Origin: Microbacterium yannicii
Lineage (GTDB): Bacteria > Actinomycetota > Actinomycetes > Actinomycetales > Microbacteriaceae
Length of the DNA stretch: 55,952 nt
Reading direction: 5' to 3'
Assembly: GCF_024055635.1 (NCBI RefSeq)
Contig: NZ_JAMXMB010000024.1
Span: 1 to 55,952 of the forward strand
Made by a program: the position numbers and the translations under genes. Each line of letters opens with the position of its first letter. Position 1 is the stretch's first letter. The notes below the pieces were generated by a model that saw only the letters and a list, made by a program, of their open reading frames with translations, did no database searches and was not told the origin of the DNA. Shown one piece after another: positions 11,467 to 20,320 of the stretch.

Positions 11467-12545
11467 GGGGCGACTCCGTTCACGGTGAGCGCGGTGCCCT
11501 CTGCGAGGCCCAGCGCGATGTTCATGGACTGCACGGCTGCTCCGGCCGTGCCCTTGACGAGGTTGTCGACGGCGGTCACGACGACCACCCGGTTCGCTGC
11601 ACGGTCGATCGCCAGACCCATCAGCGCCGTGTTGGCGCCCAGCACGTCGGCCGTGCGAGGGAACTCCCCCACCGGCAGCAACTGGACGAAGGTCTCGTCG
11701 CCGTAGGCGGCCTCCCACGCGGCGCGGATCTCGTCGTCGGTGGCGCCCGGCGTGATGGGCGCCGTGGAGGTCGCCAGGATCCCCCGCGACATCGGCACCA
11801 GGACGGGGGTGAACGAGATGCGGATGCCCTGGTCGGCGGCATCCGTCGACGCGGTCCCTGAGCCTGTCGAAGGGCGGGCGGCGGCGAGCGCCTGACGGAT
11901 CTCGGGGATGTGCCGGTGGGTGCCGCCGACCGCGTACGGATTCGCGGTGCCGAGGACCTCACTGGCCAGCAGGTTCGTCTTGAGGCTCTTGCCGGCGCCG
12001 GACGGTCCGACGGCGAGCACCGTGACGATGTCGGAGGGGTCGATGACTCCGGCTGCGACGCCCGGAGCGAGGCTCAGGCTCACGGTCGACGCGTTGCAGC
12101 CGGGAGCGGCGATCCGGGTCGCGCCCACGAGGCGGTCGCGCTGCTTCGATCCGGCGACCGGGAGCTCGGGAACGCCGTACACCCACGGGTCGTGGAAGTC
12201 GCCGCCGTAGAAGCGATCCCAGTCGGCGACGGACTCGAGGCGATGGTCGGCGCCCGCATCGATGACGACGGGCGTGTCGCCGAGCACGTCGGTGTACTGC
12301 CCCGACTGCCCGTGCGGCAGCGCCAGGAAGACGATGTCGTGTCCCGCGAGCACCTCGGGCGTGGTCTGCTCGAGGATGAGGTGGGCCAGCGACCGCAGGT
12401 GCGACTGATGCTGGACGAGCGGCTGTCCCGCGTTGGAGTGCGCGGTCACGGTGCGGATCTCGACGTCGGGATGCGCGGCGAGGATCCGCAGGATCTCGCC
12501 GCCCGCATAACCGGATGCGCCGGAGACGGCGACCGAATATGTCAT
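11463..12545 (-). CDS. argC: N-acetyl-gamma-glutamyl-phosphate reductase with repeat-derived insertion
   Basis: 360 residues. It reduces N-acetylglutamyl phosphate with [17 protein letters not shown] at residues 9-20 is the nucleotide loop and Cys150 in APGCNAS is catalytic. I start at ATG 12545 because AAGGTGG lies 6 nt upstream; the GTG at 12554 is part of that ribosome binding site. Between the ALAAA helix and [15 protein letters not shown] there are about 17 extra residues (about 223-239, containing RPSTGSGT) that most ArgC proteins lack. They are encoded by a dispersed repeat (11853-11874), in frame and without damage to known catalytic motifs. First gene of the operon. Confidence 0.96.
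   Translation of the reverse strand: MTYSVAVSGASGYAGGEILRILAAHPDVEIRTVTAHSNAGQPLVQHQSHLRSLAHLILEQTTPEVLAGHDIVFLALPHGQSGQYTDVLGDTPVVIDAGADHRLESVADWDRFYGGDFHDPWVYGVPELPVAGSKQRDRLVGATRIAAPGCNASTVSLSLAPGVAAGVIDPSDIVTVLAVGPSGAGKSLKTNLLASEVLGTANPYAVGGTHRHIPEIRQALAAARPSTGSGTASTDAADQGIRISFTPVLVPMSRGILATSTAPITPGATDDEIRAAWEAAYGDETFVQLLPVGEFPRTADVLGANTALMGLAIDRAANRVVVVTAVDNLVKGTAGAAVQSMNIALGLAEGTALTVNGVAP
11853..11874 (-). repeat. Dispersed repeat (CTTCGACAGGCTCAGGGACC) within argC
   Basis: This GC-rich word, read CTTCGACAGGCTCAGGGACC on the coding strand, belongs to a repeat type I recognise as common between genes in actinobacterial genomes. A degenerate relative (GGTCCCTGGGTCGCCGAAGG) lies 0.8 kb away at 12699-12718. 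In argC it is translated as Pro-Ser-Thr-Gly-Ser-Gly-Thr. Confidence 0.6.
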
Positions 12546-12675
12546 GGATTCCACCTTAGAGTCTGGGTGCGGGAGCTACAGGCGGCGACGCCCGCTCGCA
12601 GACGTCCATGGTGAGGACGGCGGTGCAGGGTCGCCTAGAGTCGGCGCTGGCCCAGACGGCGTCGGCGCGCAGGAA

Positions 12676-12696
12676 CGACGCTCGGAACGAGCGTCG
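12676..12696 (-). terminator. Perfect hairpin downstream of the epimerase gene
   Basis: Arms CGACGCTCG (12676-12684) and CGAGCGTCG (12688-12696) with a GAA loop. It lies between the epimerase stop and argC, both on the minus strand. There is no T-run, so termination is only inferred. Confidence 0.4.
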
Positions 12697-12781
12697 AGGG
12701 TCCCTGGGTCGCCGAAGGCATGCGCCGACGATAGCCGCCCGGTCGCGGCATCCGCAAATCGAACGTGACCGGCGGCGTCAT

Positions 12782-12841
12782 GTGCTCTCGCCGGGATCAC
12801 ACGTCCGGCGCGCGGCGTTCATGGGTCTTCGGCGAGAACAC
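12782..12841. repeat. Intergenic inverted repeat
   Basis: GTGCTCTCGCCG (12782-12793) faces CGGCGAGAACAC (12830-12841) with one mismatch. A further direct copy, ATCTCGCCGGG, starts at 12845. Comparable elements occur at 13919-13999 and 54101-54165. Confidence 0.5.
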
Positions 12842-12860
12842 ACGATCTCGCCGGGCGAGG

Positions 12861-13850
12861 TCAGGCGCGGCGGTCACCGAGAAGATCAAGCAGGGCGAGC
12901 TCATCCGACCGCGCGAGCCCCGCGCGTCGCTCGCGGTCCAGCCCGCGCTCGCGCTCATCCGCCAGCGTGCGCGCGAGAGTCTCGCGCACCGGCCGGAGCC
13001 GGCCGCCCAGCAGCCGGTATGCGGTATTCGACCGCGTCCAGAAGCCCGGCATGTCGGCGGGAAGCCACAGCGGCAGCGAGCGCGGCCCCGCCCAGTAGGC
13101 GACATCGTGCGCCTCCAGCCAGGCATCTGCCGCCGGCACGACGGCTCCCGTGTGACCTGCCACCTCGCGCGCATCCGCGAGCAGCCGGTCGAGGCCGACG
13201 GGATCGCCCACCGCGTTCACGACGCCGGTCCACCGCTCGCGCCCGATCGCCTGCACGAACTCCGCGAGGTCGTCGACGTCGATCACCTGCGCTCCGCGCT
13301 CCGTCGCCTCCGGCGTGAGCACGTCCCCGTCGCCGGCAAGGGCGAACCGGCCCACCCAGTAGCCGAACCTGTCAGTGGGGTCTCCCGGGCCGACGATCAG
13401 GCCCGGACGGACGATGGCCGCGCGGAATCCGAGTGAGTCACGGACGGATGCCTCGGCCCGCACCTTCGCGCGACCGTAGTCCTCGTCCGCATCGGGGTCG
13501 CCGAGCGGGAGCAGCTCGGCCGATTCATCGGCGCCCGGCTCGTCGTTGGTGGCGTAGACGGACACCGTCGAGATGTACGTCCAGTGCCGCGTGCGGTCCG
13601 CCAGCGCCTCGAGGGCGGATGCGACGTGCGCCGGGTTCGACGAGATGTCGACGATCTCGTCCCAGTCGCGACCGGCGACCGCGTCGTACGCGCCCGGATC
13701 GTCCCGGTCGCCGACGACGAGGGTGGCACCGTACGGCGCCTCGCGCCGACCCCGGGCCAGGCACGTCACGGCGGCTCCGGTATCCGTCCACTTCTCGGCG
13801 ATGCGCCCGCTCAGCCAACCCGTCCCGCCCAGCACCAGTACGTCGGTCAT
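12861..13850 (-). CDS. NAD-dependent epimerase/dehydratase family protein
   Basis: 329 residues, extended short-chain dehydrogenase/reductase fold. The Rossmann motif GGTGWLSG follows the first strand (residues 7-14), the YISTVSVY strand carries the catalytic Ser, and Tyr/Lys lie in YGRAK. ATG 13850 has GGGTGGTGG directly upstream and is preferred over a TTG four codons earlier. Substrate unknown; such proteins act on nucleotide sugars, sugars or small carbonyls. It lies alone between inverted-repeat-bearing gaps on both sides. Confidence 0.82.
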   Translation of the reverse strand: MTDVLVLGGTGWLSGRIAEKWTDTGAAVTCLARGRREAPYGATLVVGDRDDPGAYDAVAGRDWDEIVDISSNPAHVASALEALADRTRHWTYISTVSVYATNDEPGADESAELLPLGDPDADEDYGRAKVRAEASVRDSLGFRAAIVRPGLIVGPGDPTDRFGYWVGRFALAGDGDVLTPEATERGAQVIDVDDLAEFVQAIGRERWTGVVNAVGDPVGLDRLLADAREVAGHTGAVVPAADAWLEAHDVAYWAGPRSLPLWLPADMPGFWTRSNTAYRLLGGRLRPVRETLARTLADERERGLDRERRAGLARSDELALLDLLGDRRA

Positions 13851-13918
13851 GCCACCACCCAACCAGACCAGCCAGGTCGCGGCATCCGTCTCCGCCCCCA
13901 GCAGATCCCGCCCGACGC

Positions 13919-13999
13919 GGTGACAGCCCGTGCCGTCACCGAGAGCCCGTGTCGTGCACCGGTCGCGACGTGGGCGATCGGTGACAGCACGGGCTCTCG
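13919..13999. repeat. Compound intergenic inverted repeat between pheT and the epimerase gene
   Basis: Three related blocks follow each other: GGTGACAG...GTCACC (13919-13940, itself an inverted repeat), CGAGAGCCCGTGTCGTGCACC cut to its core CGAGAGCCCGTG (13940-13951), and GGTGACAGCACGGGCTCTCG (13980-13999), whose complement matches the second block nearly throughout. It could fold as a long hairpin downstream of pheT and may act as a terminator. Confidence 0.5.
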
Positions 14000-14014
14000 A
14001 CAGCGGGCGGCGGG

Positions 14015-16570
14015 TTACTCGCGCAGCGTGGCGCCGAAGCGCTCGGTCGCCGTGGCGACGCCGGCCAGCTTCGCCTCGGTCGCCTCGGCGGCCGTGAGCG
14101 TGCGGTCGGGAGCGCGGAAGCGCAGCGCGAACGTGAGGCTCTTGGCCCCCTCGGGCACGCCCTGCCCGCGATAGTCGTCCACGAGACGCAGTGACTCGAG
14201 CAGCTCGCCCGCGCCCTCGACGAGCGCGGCCTGCACCTCGGCGGCCGGCACGTCGGCGGAGAGCACGAGCGAGACGTCCTGCGTCGCCACGGGGAAGCCC
14301 GACAGCGACGCGGCGACGACCTTCTCCCCCGCCAGCGACAGCACGAGATCGAGGTCGAGCTCTGCGACGACCACACGACCGGGAAGATCGGATGCCTCGG
14401 CCACGGCCGGCAGCAGTTCGCCGACGTACCCGACCTCCACGCGATCCCCCGCGTTCGCCGACGCGACCGACAGCATGCCGGTACGGCCGGGGTGCAGCGC
14501 GGCGCGCTCACCCTGTGCCACGTCGATCGTGACGCCGGCCGCGGCGGCGATCGTGCGGACGGCATCCAAGGCGTCGGCGAGCTCTGCGGCCACCGGCGCG
14601 AGCCCGGGCTGCTTGGCAACCAGGTTGCCGGTGAGCAGCACGGCGATGTGCCGGTGCTGCGGCGGGATGGAGGCGTCCAGCTCGGCCAGCGTCGCGGCAT
14701 CCGGGCGCACGGCCAGCGGGGGCACGTGCGACGTGCCGTACTGCACACCGGGCTCGGGGAGGAACACGACACCCGTCTCGAACAGTGACAGGTCGGTCAG
14801 CCCGCGCGCCACGTTGCGGTGCGCGACCTGCAGCAGGCCCGGAACGAGCGACCGGCGCAGGAACGGCGACTGGCCGTCGAGCGGGTTCGCCAGCTTGATG
14901 CTCGGCAGGTGCTCGCCGGACGGCGAGCCGTGCAGGTCGTTCTGCTCCTCGGTGGTGAATCCGAACGACGGCGTCTCGACGTATCCGGCCGCCGCGAGCG
15001 CGTTGGCGACGCGACTGCGGCCCTGCTGGGCCGGGGTGAGCCCGCGGCCCGAGGGCGGCAGAGGCAGCAACGCCGGGATGCGGTCGTAGCCCTCGATGCG
15101 GGCGACCTCCTCGGCGAGCGTCCACTTGTCGGTGAGGTCGGGGCGCCACGACGGCGGGATCACCTGCCAGCCGGCGGCGTCGTCCTCGGCCGGCACCACC
15201 TCGCAGCCGATGAGGCGCAGCGCGGTCTCGATCTCCCCCGGCGTGTAGTCGACCCCGATCAGGTGCTGCACGAACAGCGGCGGAAGCTCGATGCCGGGCA
15301 TGAACACCTCGGCGAACAGCGCCGCGCCGTAGGCGTCGTCGCTCGTGCCTCCGGCGTACTCCTCCATCAGGTCGGCGACGCGGCGGGCGGCCACGAACGG
15401 CACGAGCGGATCGACGCCGCGTTCGAAGCGGCGCGAGGCCTCGCTGGGCAGCTTGTGCCGGCGCGCCGTGCGCGCGATCGAGACGGTGTCGAACGTCGCA
15501 GCCTCGATGAGCACGTTGCGCGTCGCGTCGCTCATCTCGGTGGCGCCGCCGCCCATGACGCCCGCGAGACCGATCGGGCCGGAGTCGTCGGTGATGAGCA
15601 GGTCTTCGGGGTCCAGCGTGCGGACCTTGCCGTCGAGCGTCTCGAGCCTCTCGCCCGCCGTAGCGCGGCGCACCGTGATTCCGCCCTGCAGCTTGTCGAG
15701 GTCGTAGCCGTGGATGGGCTGCCCGAGCTCGAGCATCACGTAGTTGGTGATGTCGATCAGGATGCCGAGCGAGCGGATGCCGGCGAGCGACAGCCGCGCG
15801 ATCATCCACGCCGGCGTGGGCTTGGTGGGGTCCACGCCGCGCACGACGCGCGCCACGAACTCGGTGACGCCGGCCCGGCCGCGGATCGGCGCGGTGTCGT
15901 CGGCGGTGACGGGGAACCCCTGACCGGGGGCGATCTCGTCCCACGCGCGCTCGGCGGGGTCGCGGAACGCGGCACCCGTCGAGTGCGAGTACTCGCGGGC
16001 CACACCGCGGATCGAGAGCGCGTACCCGCGGTCGGGAGTCACGTTGATCTCGACGGCGACGTCGTCGAGGCCGAGCAGTGAGATCGCGTCGGTGCCGACG
16101 GGCGCGTCGATGCCGAGTTCCACGAGACGGAGGATTCCGCTGTGCTCCTCGCCGAGGCCGAGCTCGCGGGCGGAGGCGATCATGCCGTCCGACACGTGCC
16201 CGTACGTCTTGCGCGCGGCGATCGGGAACGGCCCCGGAAGCACGGCGCCCGGGAGCGTCACCACGACCTTGTCGCCCGCGAAGAAGTTGCGGGCGCCGCA
16301 GACGATGCCGTGCACGGCGTCGCCGCCGTCCGCCGCGGTCTCGCCGTCCGGCGCGACGCGCACCTGGCACCAGCGGATCGTCTTGCCGTTGGACTGCGGC
16401 TCCTCGACGAACTCGAGCACCTCGCCGACGACGATGGGGCCCAGCAGCTCGAAGCGGTGCACGTCCTCCTCTTCGAACCCGACGCGCACGAGCGCCGCGA
16501 GGACGTCCTCGGGCGAGGCATCCGCCGGAACATCGACGTACTCACGCAACCATGAGAGTGGGACGCGCAT
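14015..16570 (-). CDS. pheT: Phenylalanyl-tRNA synthetase beta subunit
   Basis: 851 residues. It forms the alpha2-beta2 enzyme with PheS and charges tRNA-Phe. In order: N-terminal core and tRNA-binding EMAP-like domain (about residues 40-160), B3/B4 editing region (about 220-390), B5 (about 410-480), the catalytic-like core, and a C-terminal FDX-ACB anticodon-binding domain (last 95 residues, ending TATERFGATLRE). The ATG shares one base with the pheS TGA (TGATG at 16568-16572), so the two are co-translated. Confidence 0.97.
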   Translation of the reverse strand: MRVPLSWLREYVDVPADASPEDVLAALVRVGFEEEDVHRFELLGPIVVGEVLEFVEEPQSNGKTIRWCQVRVAPDGETAADGGDAVHGIVCGARNFFAGDKVVVTLPGAVLPGPFPIAARKTYGHVSDGMIASARELGLGEEHSGILRLVELGIDAPVGTDAISLLGLDDVAVEINVTPDRGYALSIRGVAREYSHSTGAAFRDPAERAWDEIAPGQGFPVTADDTAPIRGRAGVTEFVARVVRGVDPTKPTPAWMIARLSLAGIRSLGILIDITNYVMLELGQPIHGYDLDKLQGGITVRRATAGERLETLDGKVRTLDPEDLLITDDSGPIGLAGVMGGGATEMSDATRNVLIEAATFDTVSIARTARRHKLPSEASRRFERGVDPLVPFVAARRVADLMEEYAGGTSDDAYGAALFAEVFMPGIELPPLFVQHLIGVDYTPGEIETALRLIGCEVVPAEDDAAGWQVIPPSWRPDLTDKWTLAEEVARIEGYDRIPALLPLPPSGRGLTPAQQGRSRVANALAAAGYVETPSFGFTTEEQNDLHGSPSGEHLPSIKLANPLDGQSPFLRRSLVPGLLQVAHRNVARGLTDLSLFETGVVFLPEPGVQYGTSHVPPLAVRPDAATLAELDASIPPQHRHIAVLLTGNLVAKQPGLAPVAAELADALDAVRTIAAAAGVTIDVAQGERAALHPGRTGMLSVASANAGDRVEVGYVGELLPAVAEASDLPGRVVVAELDLDLVLSLAGEKVVAASLSGFPVATQDVSLVLSADVPAAEVQAALVEGAGELLESLRLVDDYRGQGVPEGAKSLTFALRFRAPDRTLTAAEATEAKLAGVATATERFGATLRE

Positions 16571-17619
16571 CAGACCACCATTCCGAACTGCTCGCTGAAG
16601 CGGACATCGCCCTCGGCCATGTCGCGCATGTCCTGGACGTCGCTGCGGAACATCAGCGTGCGCTCCACGCCCATGCCGAACGCGAAGCCGGAGTACTCCT
16701 CGGGGTCGATCCCGGCGGCGCGCAGCACGTTGGGATTGATCATGCCGCAGCCGCCCCACTCGATCCACCGGGCTCCGCCCTTGAAGGTCGGGTGCCAGAG
16801 GTCGAGCTCGGCCGACGGCTCGGTGAAGGGGAAGAAGTTCGCGCGGAACCGGGTCCTCGCCTCAGGGCCGAACAGCACCTTGGCGGCGTGGTCGAGGGTG
16901 CCCCGGAGGTGCGCCATGGTGATGCCCTTGTCGACGACGATGCCTTCGAACTGCGTGAACACGGGCAGGTGGGTCGCGTCGTACTCGTCGGTGCGGTAGA
17001 CCCGCCCTGGGCACAGCACGTAGAGCGGCAGATCGCGCTCGAGCATCGAGCGCACCTGCACCGGGCTCGTGTGCGTGCGCATCACGAGGTGCCGGTCGAC
17101 GGGGTCGACGAAGAACGTGTCCTGCATCTGACGCGCCGGGTGGTCGACGTCGAAGTTCAGCGCGTCGAAGTTGAACCACTCGTGCTCGAGCTCGGGACCC
17201 TCTGCGATCTCCCAGCCCATCCCGACGAAGATGTCGGCGATCTGCTCCTGGAGGAGGGAGATCGGATGCCGCGCCCCGACGCGTGCGCGGGCCGGGAGCG
17301 CCGTGATGTCCAGACGCTCCGCCTCGAGCTTCGCGGCGGTCTCCGCCGCGACGAGCTCCTCCTCGCGGGCGGCCAGCGCCTGGTTCACGCGGCCGCGTGC
17401 CTGACCGACGAGCTTGCCGAACTCGGCCTTCTTGTCGTTCGGGACCTCGCGCAGTCGCGCGTTGAGCTTCGCCAGCGGCGAGCCCTCTGCGGCGTGCGCG
17501 GACCGTGCGGCCTTCAACGCCGCGGTGTCCGCCGAGGCGTCGATCGCTGCGAGGGCGGCGTCGACGGCGGCGTTCACCGCCTCGGGCGTGATCTCGGTGT
17601 TCTCAGCAGCGTCTGACAC
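16570..17619 (-). CDS. pheS: Phenylalanyl-tRNA synthetase alpha subunit
   Basis: 349 residues, class II synthetase catalytic subunit. An N-terminal coiled-coil of about 90 residues precedes the catalytic domain; [14 protein letters not shown] near the C-terminus is class II motif 3. The start is a GTG with TAGACT 8 nt upstream. It is 64 bp downstream of gluD on the same strand but probably has its own promoter. Confidence 0.97.
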   Translation of the reverse strand: MSDAAENTEITPEAVNAAVDAALAAIDASADTAALKAARSAHAAEGSPLAKLNARLREVPNDKKAEFGKLVGQARGRVNQALAAREEELVAAETAAKLEAERLDITALPARARVGARHPISLLQEQIADIFVGMGWEIAEGPELEHEWFNFDALNFDVDHPARQMQDTFFVDPVDRHLVMRTHTSPVQVRSMLERDLPLYVLCPGRVYRTDEYDATHLPVFTQFEGIVVDKGITMAHLRGTLDHAAKVLFGPEARTRFRANFFPFTEPSAELDLWHPTFKGGARWIEWGGCGMINPNVLRAAGIDPEEYSGFAFGMGVERTLMFRSDVQDMRDMAEGDVRFSEQFGMVV

Positions 17620-17627
17620 GAGAGACG

Positions 17628-17633
17628 AGTCTA
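17628..17633 (-). promoter_or_regulatory. -10 element of pheST, leaderless type
   Basis: TAGACT on the minus strand, 8 nt before the GTG at 17619. Confidence 0.45.
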
Positions 17634-17683
17634 GCGACGGCTGCTCGTCGCCCGCGCTCGGCCGTGACCCGGTCGGACCGGTG

Positions 17684-18592
17684 TCAGGCGCCGCCGCCCG
17701 TGCGGATATCCGACTGCGCGACGATCAGCTCGGTGTCGGTGCCGCCCTGACCGGGCTGAGCCGCCGCGGCCACCGTCGTCACCTTCGGCGACCGGCGCGT
17801 GCGCTTCTCGACGATGTAGGCGACGTACGACAGCGCAAGGCAGAGGGCCACATAGATCGAGCCGCCGATGATCGCCGAGGGGATGAGCGGCGAGTTGTAC
17901 AGTGCCTGCGACCCCAGCAGCTTCACGAGGTAGAGCAGCTCGTGGTACGTGATGATGAAGCCGAGTGCGGTGTCCTTCAGCGTGACAACGAGCTGCGAGA
18001 TGATGACGGGCAGCATCGCCCGGATCGCCTGCGGCAGCAGGACGAGCCGCATGACGCCGGCCTTGCGCAGGCCGATGGCGTAGCCCGCCTCGCTCTGGCC
18101 ACGCGGCAGCGATTCGACGCCCGCACGGATCACCTCGGCGAGCACCGAGCCGTTGTACGCGATCAGAGCGATGACGACGGCCCAGTAGGGCGACATCTTG
18201 ACCCCGATCACGGGCAGCCCGTAGTACAGCAGCATCATGAAGATGAGCACCGGGATCGCGCGCAGGATCTCGACGATCCAGCTGACCGGCACACGCACCC
18301 ACGCGTGGTCGGACATGCGGCCGAGCGCCAGGACGAAACCGAGGATGATCGCACCGACTGCCGCGACGCCGAAGGCGGCGAGCGTGTTCCACGTCGCCTC
18401 GAGGAACAGCATCCAGATGGAGGCGTAGGTGAACAGCTCCCACTTCTCGGGGCTGAATTGCCCGGTCTCGTAGAAACGCCAGACCACCCAGCCCGCGAAC
18501 AGCAGCACCACAAGGATGGTGACGGCGCCGATGATGCGGTTGCGGACGACCGCCCGCGGTCCGGGGACGTCGTACAGGACGGAGCCGCTCAT
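17684..18592 (-). CDS. gluD: Amino-acid ABC transporter permease (GluD-like)
   Basis: 302 residues, membrane permease of the polar amino-acid uptake family. The cytoplasmic EAA loop that docks the ATPase reads [22 protein letters not shown]. Compared with GluC it has an extra N-terminal membrane segment and a roughly 40-residue soluble C-terminal tail. Its ATG overlaps the gluC stop by 4 bp (ATGA at 18589-18592). Together with GluC it forms the channel of a glutamate-type importer. Confidence 0.93.
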   Translation of the reverse strand: MSGSVLYDVPGPRAVVRNRIIGAVTILVVLLFAGWVVWRFYETGQFSPEKWELFTYASIWMLFLEATWNTLAAFGVAAVGAIILGFVLALGRMSDHAWVRVPVSWIVEILRAIPVLIFMMLLYYGLPVIGVKMSPYWAVVIALIAYNGSVLAEVIRAGVESLPRGQSEAGYAIGLRKAGVMRLVLLPQAIRAMLPVIISQLVVTLKDTALGFIITYHELLYLVKLLGSQALYNSPLIPSAIIGGSIYVALCLALSYVAYIVEKRTRRSPKVTTVAAAAQPGQGGTDTELIVAQSDIRTGGGA

Positions 18593-19236
18593 CGCGCGAT
18601 CCTCCACTTGCGCTCGACGAATCGCTGAAGCCATGCGAGGAGCAGCACCAGCACCACGAAGATGACCATGACCCACAGGAGGACGACGAGCTGGTTCTCG
18701 CCGACCTCGCTGAGGTTGGAACGAACGGAGCCGAGGTTGACCGCCGAGAATCCGGCGGCCACTGTCGTGTTCTTGAGAAGGGCGATGAAGACGCTCATCA
18801 TCGGAGGAATCACCGAACGGGTCGCCTGCGGCAGCACGATGAGGGACATGACCTGTCCGAAGGTGAGGCCGAGGGCCCTCGCGGCCTCCGCCTGCCCGAC
18901 GGGAACTGTGTTCACGCCGGAACGGATGGTCTCCGCCACGTAGGTGGCGGTGTAGATGCCGAGCGCCGCGGTCGCCAGCACGATCGGCGACACCCGCTGC
19001 TCCAGCAGGATCGGGAGGCAGAACGCGAAGAAGAACATGACCAGCGTCAGCGGCGTGTTGCGGATCCAGTTGACGTAGATGCCGCCCGCGGCCCGCGCGA
19101 TCGGCACCGGTGAGACTCGCATCGCGCCGACGATGAAGCCGAGCACGAGCGCGATCAGACCGCCGCCGAAGAACAGCACCAACGTGCCGACGAGGGCCTC
19201 GTTCCACAGGTCGAGGTTGTCTGTGATGACTCCCAC
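18589..19236 (-). CDS. gluC: Amino-acid ABC transporter permease (GluC-like)
   Basis: 215 residues with five hydrophobic segments. NTPLTLVMFFFAFCLP and the EAA loop EAARALGLTFGQVMSLIVLPQA are typical of His/Glu/Gln-type permeases. It follows gluB after a 73-bp gap that contains a perfect 15-bp hairpin and overlaps gluD. Confidence 0.93.
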   Translation of the reverse strand: MGVITDNLDLWNEALVGTLVLFFGGGLIALVLGFIVGAMRVSPVPIARAAGGIYVNWIRNTPLTLVMFFFAFCLPILLEQRVSPIVLATAALGIYTATYVAETIRSGVNTVPVGQAEAARALGLTFGQVMSLIVLPQATRSVIPPMMSVFIALLKNTTVAAGFSAVNLGSVRSNLSEVGENQLVVLLWVMVIFVVLVLLLAWLQRFVERKWRIAR

Positions 19237-19271
19237 CGTGCCGCCTTCCTCATCCGAACCTGATCAGGGAC

Positions 19272-19305
19272 ATCCCGTGGCGCCGCCGAGGCGGCGCCAC
19301 GGGAT
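19272..19305 (-). terminator. Perfect 15-bp hairpin between gluB and gluC
   Basis: ATCCCGTGGCGCCGC (19272-19286) and GCGGCGCCACGGGAT (19291-19305) around a CGAG loop. No T-run follows. Between a binding-protein gene and permease genes such hairpins commonly protect the upstream mRNA or cut read-through, giving more binding protein than permease. Confidence 0.7.
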
Positions 19306-19309
19306 CCGG

Positions 19310-20227
19310 TCACATGGCTGAATCGACCTCGGGCTGCTCGCCCTCGACACCCGCGTCACCGAGGTTGTTGTCGAAGATCTGCTGCCAGACGTCGCCGCCG
19401 TCGGTGAACATCGTGTTGATGTACTCCTGCAGCGCGGTGTCGCCCTTCGCCAGACCGACGCCGTAGCGCTCCTCGCTGAAGACGTCACCGACGACCTTGA
19501 GGTTGTCGGGGTCCTGCGCGGCGTAGCCGATGAGGATCGCTTCGTCGGTGGTCACCGCATCCACCTGGCCGTTCTTGAGGTCCTCGACGCACGCGGAGTA
19601 CGTGTCGTACTCCTTGGTCTGGGCCGTACCCAGATCCTTGATGCGCTGGATCGACGTGGAGCCGGTGGCCGAGCACACCACCATGTCGGACGTGAGCGAG
19701 TCGGGGCCGTCGATCGTGTCGTTGTCGGCCGCGACGAGCAGACCCTGGCCGGTGATGAAGTACGGACCCGCGAAGGAGATCTGCTCCTTGCGCTTGTCGG
19801 TGATCGAGTACGTGCCGACGTAGTAGTCGATGTCGCCGTTCACGATCGCCTGCTCGCGGTTCGCGGACGGGATCGCGGTGAACTCGATCTGATCCTCGTC
19901 GAAGCCGAGGGATGCCGCGATCCAGCGTGCGATGTCGATGTCGAAGCCGGTCCGCTCGCCGGTGGTGGGGTCGAGGTAGCCCAGACCAGGCTGGTCCTCC
20001 TTGACGCCGACCTTGACCGAGCCGCGCTCCGTCATGGCGTCGAATGTGGGGCTGCCTTCGATGGTGACGTCGGTGGCGACCTCCCAGGGCGTGCTCGAGG
20101 TCTCCTCGTCGCCGCCGCCGGTCGACTCGGACGGTGAGGCCCCCGGCGTGCCGCTGTTGCACGCGGTGAGGGTCAGCAGGGCGGCTGCGGCCAGGCCCAG
20201 GCCGGCGATCATCTTTGTCTTGCGCAT
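19310..20227 (-). CDS. gluB: Amino-acid ABC transporter substrate-binding lipoprotein (GluB-like)
   Basis: 305 residues. A lipoprotein signal peptide ends in the lipobox LTAC with Cys23 as the modified residue, followed by a Gly/Ser/Glu linker and a family 3 solute-binding domain (DIDIARWIAASLGF, YYVGTYSIT, SFAGPYFITGQ). ATG 20227 is chosen because the signal peptide begins there (MRKTKMIAG). It captures the amino acid outside the membrane and hands it to GluCD. C. glutamicum GluB is the closest named relative; glutamate as substrate is inferred from that and from operon order. Confidence 0.93.
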   Translation of the reverse strand: MRKTKMIAGLGLAAAALLTLTACNSGTPGASPSESTGGGDEETSSTPWEVATDVTIEGSPTFDAMTERGSVKVGVKEDQPGLGYLDPTTGERTGFDIDIARWIAASLGFDEDQIEFTAIPSANREQAIVNGDIDYYVGTYSITDKRKEQISFAGPYFITGQGLLVAADNDTIDGPDSLTSDMVVCSATGSTSIQRIKDLGTAQTKEYDTYSACVEDLKNGQVDAVTTDEAILIGYAAQDPDNLKVVGDVFSEERYGVGLAKGDTALQEYINTMFTDGGDVWQQIFDNNLGDAGVEGEQPEVDSAM

Positions 20228-20320
20228 GTGTGTTCCTCCTGTTGCATGTGTTTCCACGGGTTCCGTATGTCGGTGCGGGGTGAAGTCGGGATCGTCCTGC
20301 GCGGGTCGGCGCTGCGCCGG

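Larger units (their letters stand above)
12546..12860. other. Gene-free stretch between argC and the epimerase gene
   Basis: 315 bp with no credible gene. It holds a degenerate dispersed repeat (12699-12718), a perfect 9-bp hairpin (12676-12696) and an inverted repeat (12782-12841). The argC promoter must lie here, but I find no clear -35/-10 pair and no arginine-repressor box (GAAT-4-ATTC type). A minus-strand frame at 12576-12800 has no recognisable product. Confidence 0.6.

Noticed and set aside
12530..12560. Possible ArgR box GAAT...ATTC around the argC start
   Set aside because: The spacing between the half-sites is 9 nt instead of 4, and the element would overlap the start codon.
12576..12800. 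Minus-strand open frame of 74 codons between argC and the epimerase gene
   Set aside because: Low-complexity product, no ribosome binding site, and it runs through the hairpin and repeat cluster.
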